The notes beneath the pieces were generated by a model. It was not told where the DNA came from. It did not search any database and saw only the letters and a program-made list of their open reading frames with translations. Shown in pieces: positions 24,806-31,112 of a DNA stretch of 36,352 bases. Numbering within the stretch: the stretch's first letter is position 1; every line of letters begins with the position of its first letter. This stretch comes from a virus: the IMG/VR virus record IMGVR_UViG_3300037587_000020, positions 1 to 36,352 of that record, one strand, 5' to 3'. Made by a program: the position numbers and the translations under genes.

Positions 24806-25637
24806 CATTATGTTTGCCCACTTTTCAATGGGTGTCGGACTATATCTTCAATACACGTATACTCAACGATGTATTGTTCCGCGTTCGGTAAAATCATATC
24901 GACGTATCCTTTTCCTCTATAGAATAGAATTACTTTATATTTAAAACAATCAAGAATGAATGGGTAAATAACAGAGATGAGTTTTTGTAGGTTTAAACCA
25001 CCTACCCTAATCCTGTATCCATAACCCCAACGAACCTTAACAAGGGAACTCTCGATACCCCACTTAATTAGTAAGTGCTCTTGTAGTATTTGAAGTTCCT
25101 CTCTCGGAAAAGCCTCTAAACAAAACCAGCCTATATTCTGAACCTTATTTTTCTTATGGTTCTTAGAGTGAGCCGTATAACCATCACACATATAGATATG
25201 TGCCAACGCTTCTTCGTCTATACGGGAAACATTATATCTGGTTAAGTGTTTACGGACGCCGTACACATGGTCCCTCATGTTTGAGAAGTACGAGTGTTGT
25301 TTAGTTGTTGCCCTATAACCAATGTAACCACGTTTATCGTGTTTAACTGTTAGCCTAGCTCCACTGCCAGTAATCTGTTGCAGAACCTCAGCTATATAGG
25401 AGGCGTATTCTTCGTGCTTAGAGTAGAAGTCTAATCTACCCCGCTCTGTTATGTGAGCATCAGATAGTGAGATGCCATAAACAATTTTCTTGATTCTTTT
25501 TGCTGTCAACAATTCCATTGGAGTTGTTCCTTTCGATCTTCCTGTAGTCTCTGAACCTTCCTATTTCTAGGCTTGGCTGCTGATTGCCCCTAAGGGTTCC
25601 CAGCAATTAACGGAATTTTAATGCGGCAAACTTACCT
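24806..25637 (-). mobile_element. Group I intron in RNR gene, with homing endonuclease
   Basis: An 832-base insert in phase 0, preceded by U (25638) and ending in G (24806). P1 is strong: exon ATGCGGT (25644-25638) pairs over seven bases with the guide GCCGCAT (25627-25621), with U.G at the splice site. The core is canonical: P4 TGCTG (25605-25601) with CAGCA (25582-25578); a CCTA-GAAA-TAGG hairpin (25571-25560); the R element GTTCAGAGACTACA; P7 GACTA (25549-25545) with TAGTC (24842-24838) in the S element AGATATAGTCC; and P9 CCCA/TGGG after it. This resembles T4 td/nrdB-type (IA2) introns. The endonuclease lies in the P8 loop. Splicing is inferred but strongly supported. Confidence 0.93.
24808..25518 (-). 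CDS. LAGLIDADG-type homing endonuclease (RNR intron)
   Basis: A 236-residue protein with AAAGGA upstream of ATG 25518. Two degenerate LAGLIDADG-like motifs are visible: VYGISLSDAHI (residues 13-23, Asp20) and LAHIYMCDG (105-113, Asp112). This is the LAGLIDADG_2 style, unlike the classical motif of the capsid-intron enzyme. The body is basic with beta segments (RWGYGYRIRVGGLNLQKLIS). The last codons (IEDIVRHPLKSGQT) also encode the ribozyme S element and P9, and the TAA overlaps the final intron bases. It should cut intronless RNR genes at the insertion site. Confidence 0.82.
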   Translation of the reverse strand: MELLTAKRIKKIVYGISLSDAHITERGRLDFYSKHEEYASYIAEVLQQITGSGARLTVKHDKRGYIGYRATTKQHSYFSNMRDHVYGVRKHLTRYNVSRIDEEALAHIYMCDGYTAHSKNHKKNKVQNIGWFCLEAFPREELQILQEHLLIKWGIESSLVKVRWGYGYRIRVGGLNLQKLISVIYPFILDCFKYKVILFYRGKGYVDMILPNAEQYIVEYTCIEDIVRHPLKSGQT

Positions 25638-26408
25638 ACCGCATGGATTTGTGGTTGCTATTTCTTCTGCGTACCAGAGGTTGTTCTTATTGTTGATCTT
25701 ATCAATAAACAACACACCGGGTTCGGCATGATCCCATGTGTTACGCATGATCTTATTCCATAGCATACGAGCACTAACTGTCTTATGAACCCTGCCCTCA
25801 AAGACAAGATCGAAGTCTTCATCATTCTTGACAGCCCACATGAACAGGTCCGTAACTGTAACACTAATATTAAAGTTGGTTAGCTTACCATTCTGTTGCT
25901 TACATGTGATGAACTCTTCAATGTCAGGGTGATCCACCCTCAACACGCCCATCATAGCACCTCTACGATGCCCTGCTGACTTAATAGTCTCACACATAGA
26001 GTCCCACACTCCCATGAAGGAGATAGGGCCAGAGGAGGTAGAGCCCAAGGAACGAATAAGGTCTCCTTTAGGTCGTAGTGTTGAGAAGTCAAAACCATCC
26101 CCTCCACCAAGACGCATAGTTTCTGCTGCATCTGTTAGGGCTTGCATAATACCTGCCATTGAGTCAAGTATCGTACCGCTGGCGTAACAGTTAAATGCTG
26201 TTGTACGTCGTGCTGCCCCCGCAGAGGCTTGGATACGACCAGCTGGTAAGAATCTCTGAGCCTCTAAGATTTCGTGTGTTTGTCTAAAGTGTTCCTCATC
26301 GTCCTTGAGGTGGTCAGCCACACGTGCTGTTCCCTCATGGAAGCTCTCCCCTTCTTGTAGGTACTTAGGAGCGCATTCAAGCTCCATAACTTCTTGGATT
26401 TGGTTCAT
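25638..26408 (-). CDS. nrdJ: Class II ribonucleotide reductase, exon 1
   Basis: Exon 1 is 257 codons from ATG 26408, in an ATGA overlap with the upstream small gene. It contains [14 protein letters not shown], the first redox Cys74 in [11 protein letters not shown], and [20 protein letters not shown], and ends TTNPCG. Cys256 is the thiyl-radical cysteine of the N-x-C-x-E motif; the Glu is supplied by exon 2. Unspliced reading continues one codon (AGG) to a TAA. The enzyme class (adenosylcobalamin-dependent, NrdJ) is judged from these motifs and from the absence of an nrdB-like or activase gene nearby. Confidence 0.93.
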
Positions 26409-26635
26409 GTTTTTACAACCTTTACTTTTTTAATGCAAGACTTGGGGATAGATATAATGTCTGCTGGTTGCCCTTGTTCGTCTATATTTAGGGCCACAGC
26501 TATATACTCTTTATTGTTCTCCCACTCAACACCTATCGTTGTCACCCAAACTGTAGAGGCTTTATAGTCAGAGGATTGCCAACCTGTGTGGGTACAAGCA
26601 TCCATCCAAAGAACTTCAATAATCTTTCTTTTCAT
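26405..26635 (-). CDS. Small protein upstream of RNR, unknown
   Basis: A 76-residue protein with a beta-rich look (ASTVWVTTIGVEWENNKEYI; DIISIPKSCIKKVKVVK), overlapping the RNR start by ATGA. No membrane segment; two Cys without a metal pattern. It is the first gene after the minus-strand hairpin at 26677-26698, so it may open a separately controlled RNR unit. Family not recognised. Confidence 0.6.
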   Translation of the reverse strand: MKRKIIEVLWMDACTHTGWQSSDYKASTVWVTTIGVEWENNKEYIAVALNIDEQGQPADIISIPKSCIKKVKVVKT

Positions 26636-26660
26636 TCTCTACCCCGTCAATAATATTATC

Positions 26661-26698
26661 ATTAAGTAAAATAAAAGGAGAGACCCAACGGCCCCTCC
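26661..26698 (-). terminator. Minus-strand hairpin with T-rich tail before RNR unit
   Basis: Read on the minus strand, GGAGGGG (26698-26692) pairs with TCTCTCC (26683-26677, two G.U pairs) around CCGTTGGG, and TTTTATTTTACTTAAT follows. It lies between the 37-aa gene and the RNR unit. It could act as a partial terminator or attenuator, or stabilise the RNA end. Confidence 0.55.
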
Positions 26699-26709
26699 CA
26701 CTAATAGCT

Positions 26710-26823
26710 CTAGCATTCAGTCTCTCTTGTGTATAGGATAGGCATGTTAGGTTGGATATAACCATCAGTGTGCCAGATGGTCCCACGTTCTTGATCCCAC
26801 TGTACGTATACTGTCACCTTCAT
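26710..26823 (-). CDS. Mini-protein of 37 residues after metallophosphoesterase
   Basis: The ATG at 26823 overlaps the metallophosphoesterase stop (ATGA), with GAGGT just upstream, and a TAG closes it at 26710. The product begins MKVTVYVQWDQERGTIWHTD, reads YIQPNMPILYTRETEC at its end, and looks like a small beta hairpin. The coupled overlap and the 110 bases otherwise empty before the hairpin support a real gene. No function recognised. Confidence 0.6.
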   Translation of the reverse strand: MKVTVYVQWDQERGTIWHTDGYIQPNMPILYTRETEC

Positions 26824-27608
26824 ACCTCATACTCCCTTCGTAGCCTATCAATACCAATGAACTCTGGGTCAAAGTAGCCATCCTCTACGCCGCGTAGAAC
26901 AACACAACCTTTCCACCACAGATCATTAACATGACCTGCCCAACCGGAACGGTAGTCCTGATAGACACCAGCCACTAGGCCCATGATCTTAGTCCCATCT
27001 GGCTGAGTTCTTACAGCCCAGTCAGCTGTATGGCTATGACCACACACAGAACTTGTTAGGTTCTTAGCTATCAAGGAAGCTGCGTGATGCATACCACCAA
27101 TAGGACGCCCCATAAGCCCACTTACGAAGAAGTGAGCGTAGGAGATACCATCTACATTGATGATGCCGGGAGTTCCACCTTCATATTCAACAACCTCGTT
27201 GTAATAACGATTGAAGTCGAAGTCATTAAAGCTAATACCGAAACGGTCCCCCGCTAGTTCTGGTGAGTACTCAAGAGCTTTCTTAACTCTATACTCGTGG
27301 TTGCCTTCTAGAACGATACGATGAGGCTTCTTCTTCTTGGACTTACCAAGTGGTGCCCACATTCTCTCCTGAAAATCTAGGTGAGAAATGATGTCTCGTT
27401 CATAGTTACGTGTGACAAAACTTGCCTTACCTTTATCGAAGGAAGACATACTAGCCATGTCAGCTGCGTCCCCAAGGTTGATAACTACATCAGGTTTCAA
27501 ATCCTTGATGAGTTGTCCCACCCAATCAGCCCTGTCATTATTAAAATCGGGATGCGAGTGAGGATCGGGAATAACTAAATGTACCTTACTTATGGTCTCT
27601 CTCCACAA
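26820..27608 (-). CDS. Calcineurin-like metallophosphoesterase
   Basis: A 262-residue enzyme with the full metal motif set: D15-x-H17 in IPDPHSH, GD (46-47), GNHE (102-105), His159 in SYAHF, and GHSH (190-193). It hydrolyses phosphoesters; substrate unknown (nucleic acid ends or nucleotides fit a phage). The start is odd: the only ordinary candidate is TTG 27608, 23 bases inside the DUF3310 gene with a poor ribosome site, and no ATG/GTG/TTG follows before the first motif. Phages often carry such an enzyme beside nucleotide-metabolism genes, as here. Confidence 0.88.
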   Translation of the reverse strand: MWRETISKVHLVIPDPHSHPDFNNDRADWVGQLIKDLKPDVVINLGDAADMASMSSFDKGKASFVTRNYERDIISHLDFQERMWAPLGKSKKKKPHRIVLEGNHEYRVKKALEYSPELAGDRFGISFNDFDFNRYYNEVVEYEGGTPGIINVDGISYAHFFVSGLMGRPIGGMHHAASLIAKNLTSSVCGHSHTADWAVRTQPDGTKIMGLVAGVYQDYRSGWAGHVNDLWWKGCVVLRGVEDGYFDPEFIGIDRLRREYEV

Positions 27609-27804
27609 AATTAATTAAGAGCTCTAGGAAGTGTTGGGCTTTCTTCAAGTCCTCCACACCACCCTTGTATTTCCATCTGGTGACGTATTTAACCACAGCA
27701 CCTTCTACATATCCAAGTTCATTGGACATCATATACTCAACAGGTTGGATGGCCCTATCTTTATAGTGAGAGCCTCCCACCTGTCTTAGTAGGGGGTCGC
27801 TCAT
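27586..27804 (-). CDS. DUF3310 protein (T7 gp1.7 nucleotide-kinase-like)
   Basis: A 72-residue protein with the hallmark GGSHYKDRAIQPVEYM near the N-terminus and VVKYVTRWKYKGGVEDLKKA in the middle, which define DUF3310. The family includes the C-terminal part of T7 gp1.7, a thymidylate-type nucleotide kinase; whether this short form is a kinase is unknown. It overlaps the upstream gene by ATGA and the metallophosphoesterase by 23 bases. Confidence 0.87.
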   Translation of the reverse strand: MSDPLLRQVGGSHYKDRAIQPVEYMMSNELGYVEGAVVKYVTRWKYKGGVEDLKKAQHFLELLINFVERDHK

Positions 27805-28097
27805 ACAGCCACCTCTTCTGGCACAGCAACTTGAGTTGTGTAGGCACTATTATTACCTTCGTCCTTAAACTCAATACCTGCTGTCACTTCTTTCCGAACT
27901 TTGTCAGGCCCATGCTTCTTTATATAAGCACTCATCACTTGCATTTCAAGTTGTTCGAGGGTAGAAAATTCACCTAAATAGTTTTTAAGCTGTGAAGGAC
28001 CGAAGTCATCCAACATGTTAAACGCCATAACTACACGATTAAATACACGTAGACGCTTAGGTTCCACTTCATTAAATTTATTAAAGCTATCAGCCAT
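27801..28097 (-). CDS. Hypothetical protein
   Basis: A 98-residue helical protein (RLRVFNRVVMAFNMLDDFGP; STLEQLEMQVMSAYIKKHG) with an acidic C-terminal tail ending PEEVAV. No membrane segment. It overlaps the HNH gene by 8 bases upstream and the DUF3310 gene by ATGA downstream. Family not recognised; placement suggests a nucleotide or DNA-metabolism accessory. Confidence 0.65.
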   Translation of the reverse strand: MADSFNKFNEVEPKRLRVFNRVVMAFNMLDDFGPSQLKNYLGEFSTLEQLEMQVMSAYIKKHGPDKVRKEVTAGIEFKDEGNNSAYTTQVAVPEEVAV

Positions 28098-28521
28098 TCT
28101 CTTCTTCCTTTCGTTTCCGACGGTATTCCGCCGAGATTTTTCTTTCTTCTACTGACTTTATTGAGTGACAATCTCCACAAAGTAGTTGTAAATTCGAGGT
28201 TTCACAAAACATGCGGTCAATACATTCGTCCCAAGTAGTAAACCCAGTCTCTAATGGGATCACAGGCTCAATATGATCTACAAATATGTTGTTCACACGC
28301 TTCCTCCGCCCCTTAACTAACGCTAGGACAGTGGTAGGTACGTGTTGTTTACACTCAGCGCAAAGGTATACCCCACGAGATATGTTAGCCTCCTTCTTCA
28401 CTTCATTAATTGGAGCCCATTTACGACTTGCACTTCGTAGCTGATTCTTGATGAAGGACCGGAAGCGAGCCTCGGTCCATGCTCCAGAACATCTTGTTTT
28501 AGGCCCACTAGGTCTAGCCAT
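28090..28521 (-). CDS. HNH endonuclease
   Basis: A 143-residue protein with a zinc-stabilised HNH site: Cys54-x2-Cys57 in LCAEC, Asp82-His83 in VDHI, Asn110 in TSNLQLL, and Cys115-x2-Cys118-His119 in CGDCHSIKS. The N-terminus is basic (KNQLRSASRKWAP). It directly abuts the 25-aa gene upstream (TAA then ATG). It could be a replication/recombination nuclease of the phage, a packaging-associated nuclease, or a free-standing homing enzyme; its place in the operon core and conservation with neighbours favour a phage function. Confidence 0.85.
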   Translation of the reverse strand: MARPSGPKTRCSGAWTEARFRSFIKNQLRSASRKWAPINEVKKEANISRGVYLCAECKQHVPTTVLALVKGRRKRVNNIFVDHIEPVIPLETGFTTWDECIDRMFCETSNLQLLCGDCHSIKSVEERKISAEYRRKRKEEENG

Positions 28522-28599
28522 TTACCAACTCCCAGTCCAGTGCCCCAACATAACAAAAAACACTATGCCGATGACAGCCCCTAAAATAAATAACATCAT
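28522..28599 (-). CDS. Single-pass membrane mini-protein, 25 residues
   Basis: ATG 28599 overlaps the exonuclease stop (ATGA), and TAA 28524-28522 touches the HNH start. The product begins MMLFILGAVIGIVFFVMLGH, almost wholly one membrane helix, and ends in a Trp/Gly/Ser tail. GGGAG lies about 10 bases upstream. The exact fit between two genes with coupled overlaps is strong support despite its size. Function unknown; a membrane effect such as host takeover or exclusion is possible. Confidence 0.6.
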   Translation of the reverse strand: MMLFILGAVIGIVFFVMLGHWTGSW

Positions 28600-29465
28600 T
28601 GAAAAGGTATCTCCCACATTTTAGGGCTCTCGTCCCCGTTTGTTTCATTAACCATGTACAGCAACTGGCCTTGTTCTAATAGATAGTCTTCGTACCCGTC
28701 CCCAAGTTTATCCTCATAAGCTCCTCGAACTGCTTCATAGAGAGCTCGTTCGGAGTCAGCCCCTTGAAGAAGCTTGTAGGCACCCACAGCTCCGCATGAG
28801 GGCAGTCCAGCGATGTTGTCAACAGTATCTCCTGTGAGGAGTTGGGAATAGAAAAAAGACTTCCCATAACCCAAGATTTTACCTCTGCTTGGAGTCTCAA
28901 GCCACCCGAGTTCGTCAGTGAATACAGGACCGATAGCGCCTTGCTTTCCACATTCCCATGAGTAATGCCAACCTTGCTGCATTCGTAAGTCTTTGTCCCG
29001 TGAACAAATAATTGTATCTTCGCTGCTGGATTCTTGGTAGGTACAGATAGCATCATCAGCTTCCAGTCCTTGTTCGTTAATGATAACGTCATAGTTAGCC
29101 ATGAAGTAGGCCAAGATGTTATAGAAATGGAAGGGCTTCTTATTAGCCCTAGTGCCTTTGTAAGGACGCTCCTTAGCCACCTCGAACCTAAAGTTAGGTA
29201 CGAACTCGACTTCCTCTTCCCCTAACCATCGTCTCCGCCTGTTCAATATTTTGTTCACAGTCTCAGAGTTGGTTATGAATAGCAGAGGAGGTTCTGTAGC
29301 TTCCACTTCATCTTGGATGATGGCCAGTTTGTTTAGTATGAGGTTCTCTACATGATCGAAACCGAGTAGCACCTCGTCTCCTTTAGTGTCTTCGTCTTTG
29401 GAGACAAACTCTGCCCCCCAAGCTAACTCATGGGCTAAAATGTCTGAATCAACCAGAGCTCTCAT
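28596..29465 (-). CDS. 5'-3' exonuclease (FEN/T7 gp6-like)
   Basis: A 289-residue nuclease. Metal-binding acids are in order: Asp6 and Asp8 (ALVDSD), Glu135-Asp137-Asp138 (GLEADDAI), Asp157 and Asp159 (SRDKDL), and Asp213/Asp216 (GDTVDNIAG) followed by the helix-3-turn-helix GLPSCGAVGAYKLL. It removes RNA primers and flaps and degrades host DNA to feed nucleotide pools. The start lies 17 bases inside the upstream gene. Complete in length for the phage family. Confidence 0.9.
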   Translation of the reverse strand: MRALVDSDILAHELAWGAEFVSKDEDTKGDEVLLGFDHVENLILNKLAIIQDEVEATEPPLLFITNSETVNKILNRRRRWLGEEEVEFVPNFRFEVAKERPYKGTRANKKPFHFYNILAYFMANYDVIINEQGLEADDAICTYQESSSEDTIICSRDKDLRMQQGWHYSWECGKQGAIGPVFTDELGWLETPSRGKILGYGKSFFYSQLLTGDTVDNIAGLPSCGAVGAYKLLQGADSERALYEAVRGAYEDKLGDGYEDYLLEQGQLLYMVNETNGDESPKMWEIPFQ

Positions 29466-29793
29466 TAGTTACTCCTTGGTATGCCTCTACATCAGTGTTC
29501 AGAGCCTCTGTAAGCTCCGCTGACGCCTCCTCCGTAAGTTTCTGAAGGGACATACCATCTACAATGTAGAGGGCACTGTCAGCCCCCTCTGTGAATGGCA
29601 GCTGTACATGACCATCAATAACTTTATGACAGGACATGTACACCTTCTGGAGGTATGGGTCTTTACCGGACACAGGTAGAATCCTATGCCCTTGGATGAA
29701 GAGGACATCCCCTCTGTGGATGTCCTCCTTAGTTAGTTTCTTATGCTTCTTCGTTACCGTTACGAAATCAAACGGTTGGATTAGGTTGTCCAT
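29449..29793 (-). CDS. Hypothetical protein between SSB and exonuclease
   Basis: The start is ATG 29793 in a TAATG overlap with the SSB-like gene (114 aa); a TTG two codons earlier is less likely. The N-terminal half looks like a small beta barrel (FDFVTVTKKHKKLTKEDIHR, GDVLFIQGHRILPVSG). The C-terminal half is acidic and helical. No catalytic motif. Its place suggests a replication accessory, but no family is recognised. Confidence 0.6.
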   Translation of the reverse strand: MDNLIQPFDFVTVTKKHKKLTKEDIHRGDVLFIQGHRILPVSGKDPYLQKVYMSCHKVIDGHVQLPFTEGADSALYIVDGMSLQKLTEEASAELTEALNTDVEAYQGVTNESSG

Positions 29794-30464
29794 TACCAAT
29801 CACCACCGTCGTCCTCATCTGGTCCGTTCTCTTTAGCCTTCACTCCATCTGCTGCCCCGAGAGCTTCCTCCAAAGGAGACCCACTGAACTCAAGGTTGTC
29901 CTTCATCTTATTCTGAATCCACTCAGGCAGAGAATTGAATACACCCATATCTGGATCATCAATATCAAACACCTTCGTTGGGTTAACCAAGTCAGCAGCT
30001 TTGCCAGCTTCTTTAGCTCGCATGGTAGAGACCGAAGCAATGTTCTCAAAAATCTTGTTGGGGTCTTTCCTAGAAGCATTGAGCACAACTGTAGCCATAG
30101 CAGGAGTTCCTACCAGCTCAGTCCAGTCACCTTTAGCGTCTTCAGAAGGATCGAATGCGTAATACCGCTTAGTGGAATTAGCACGATCATTCTCTAGATT
30201 ATTAAGAGGGAGTGTTTCAGACAACCAACGTGGTTTATCCTCCAACTCCTTACCATCTTCGTCTTTAAGAAACTCGTCAAGGAACTCATACGTTAGCATG
30301 ATCTCTTGCTTAGGTGGTTTCTCTTCCCCTTTAAAGGGACGCTGAGGTTGTAGCCCCAACGAGATTACTTGTACCAATCGGATTGGGTATGTCCCTGCTT
30401 CCAATGGATCAATATTAAAGTTGCCACCTGAACTGGCGACCTTACGGGCGTTTAATGAAGACAT
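29793..30464 (-). CDS. Single-stranded DNA-binding protein-like (gp2.5 role)
   Basis: A 223-residue protein. The N-terminal part has LEAGTYPIRLVQVISLGLQ and EIMLTYEFLDEF, as in phage SSB-type OB-fold proteins. The C-terminus is strongly acidic and ends in an aromatic residue (GPDEDDGGDW), the usual tail by which SSBs contact polymerase and helicase. It sits in the replication operon beside exonuclease and DNA polymerase. Assignment rests on the tail, the N-terminal pattern and context. Confidence 0.75.
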   Translation of the reverse strand: MSSLNARKVASSGGNFNIDPLEAGTYPIRLVQVISLGLQPQRPFKGEEKPPKQEIMLTYEFLDEFLKDEDGKELEDKPRWLSETLPLNNLENDRANSTKRYYAFDPSEDAKGDWTELVGTPAMATVVLNASRKDPNKIFENIASVSTMRAKEAGKAADLVNPTKVFDIDDPDMGVFNSLPEWIQNKMKDNLEFSGSPLEEALGAADGVKAKENGPDEDDGGDW

Positions 30465-30468
30465 ATTA

Positions 30469-30666
30469 TTATCCTAACAATTCTTGTAGTTTTACCTGAA
30501 CTCTTTTAGCTCGTTTGGTTTCTTCCTTGATACCAGCATTAATATCCATGATGATTGTGATAGCCTCTGCATTACTTACAGACTTAGCGTTATTAGACGC
30601 TATCAATTTGTCAAGTTTAGTAAGGGTTGCCGTAAACCCCTTTAGAATGTTATCTAGTTTACTCAT
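30469..30666 (-). CDS. Small helical protein
   Basis: A 65-residue protein that is mostly amphipathic helix (LTKLDKLIASNNAKSVSNAE, then IKEETKRAKRVQVKLQELLG), probably coiled-coil. AAAGGA stands upstream of ATG 30666, and it ends 4 bases before the SSB-like start. No family recognised. Confidence 0.6.
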   Translation of the reverse strand: MSKLDNILKGFTATLTKLDKLIASNNAKSVSNAEAITIIMDINAGIKEETKRAKRVQVKLQELLG

Positions 30667-30677
30667 ATTATTTTCCT

Positions 30678-30878
30678 TTACTCATATGTTGCTTCTGGCC
30701 CTACCAGAAGGTAGGTTGTGTTAGTTGTTCGTAGAATATTCCCATCAATAGATTTAACTTTAGATGTCCTTACTGTGGCCCCGTCAGGGAACCTACCTTT
30801 TGAGTCATTGTAGATATAACCGATAACAGCTCTACCTACCCGTCTCCACTCTCGTAATTCTGCGTCCCACTCTCCCAT
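30678..30878 (-). CDS. Small hypothetical protein
   Basis: A 66-residue protein opening MGEWDAELREWRRVGRAVIG with a beta-rich remainder (GATVRTSKVKSIDGNILRTT). AAGGAG precedes its ATG at 30878. It is in line with neighbouring replication-operon genes and has no membrane segment or Cys. Function unknown. Confidence 0.6.
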   Translation of the reverse strand: MGEWDAELREWRRVGRAVIGYIYNDSKGRFPDGATVRTSKVKSIDGNILRTTNTTYLLVGPEATYE

Positions 30879-30879
30879 A

Positions 30880-30963
30880 CTATTCTCCTTTTAGTGTTTG
30901 GTATAGTCTGTATAGTACAAACGCTCCAATTACGAAAGCGAGTGTGTAAATTGGGTAGTCCAT
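30880..30963 (-). CDS. Single-pass membrane mini-protein, 27 residues
   Basis: ATG 30963 shares a base with the preceding stop (TAATG), and TAG ends it 1 base before the next gene's start. The product begins MDYPIYTLAFVIGAFVLYRL and ends YQTLKGE, a single membrane helix with a basic cytoplasmic tail. Its last codons carry the next gene's ribosome site (AAAGGAG). Function unknown. Confidence 0.58.
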   Translation of the reverse strand: MDYPIYTLAFVIGAFVLYRLYQTLKGE

Positions 30964-31112
30964 TAGATTACAATCTCGTGTTTGATATGTTCATAAACAA
31001 AAAGCGCGAGTAATAGGTTCGTTATCCCTAAATCCCAGTCCCCTTTAGCTAGAGCTAGGCATCCCCACAAAATAGCTGAGATTAGAATAAAGTAGTTAAT
31101 GTATTTCTGCAT
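30963..31112 (-). CDS. Two-pass membrane mini-protein, 49 residues
   Basis: ATG 31112 lies 17 bases inside the DNA polymerase gene in another frame, with GGAG upstream, and a TAA at 30965-30963 overlaps the next mini-gene. The product starts MQKYINYFILISAILWGCLA and contains a second hydrophobic stretch (ITNLLLALFVYEHI). Overlaps at both ends support translation by coupling. Function unknown; its neighbour is also a membrane mini-protein. Confidence 0.58.
   Translation of the reverse strand: MQKYINYFILISAILWGCLALAKGDWDLGITNLLLALFVYEHIKHEIVI

Noticed and set aside
23780-26408. RNR as two separate subunit genes or an intein-split gene
   Set aside because: The halves join seamlessly within NPCGEQP, the intervening DNA has a canonical group I core with stops in frame, and the lone ATG before exon 2 is part of the intron end.
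28090-28521. HNH gene as a third intron-encoded homing endonuclease
   Set aside because: It overlaps its neighbours as an ordinary operon gene, and neither flanking gene is interrupted.
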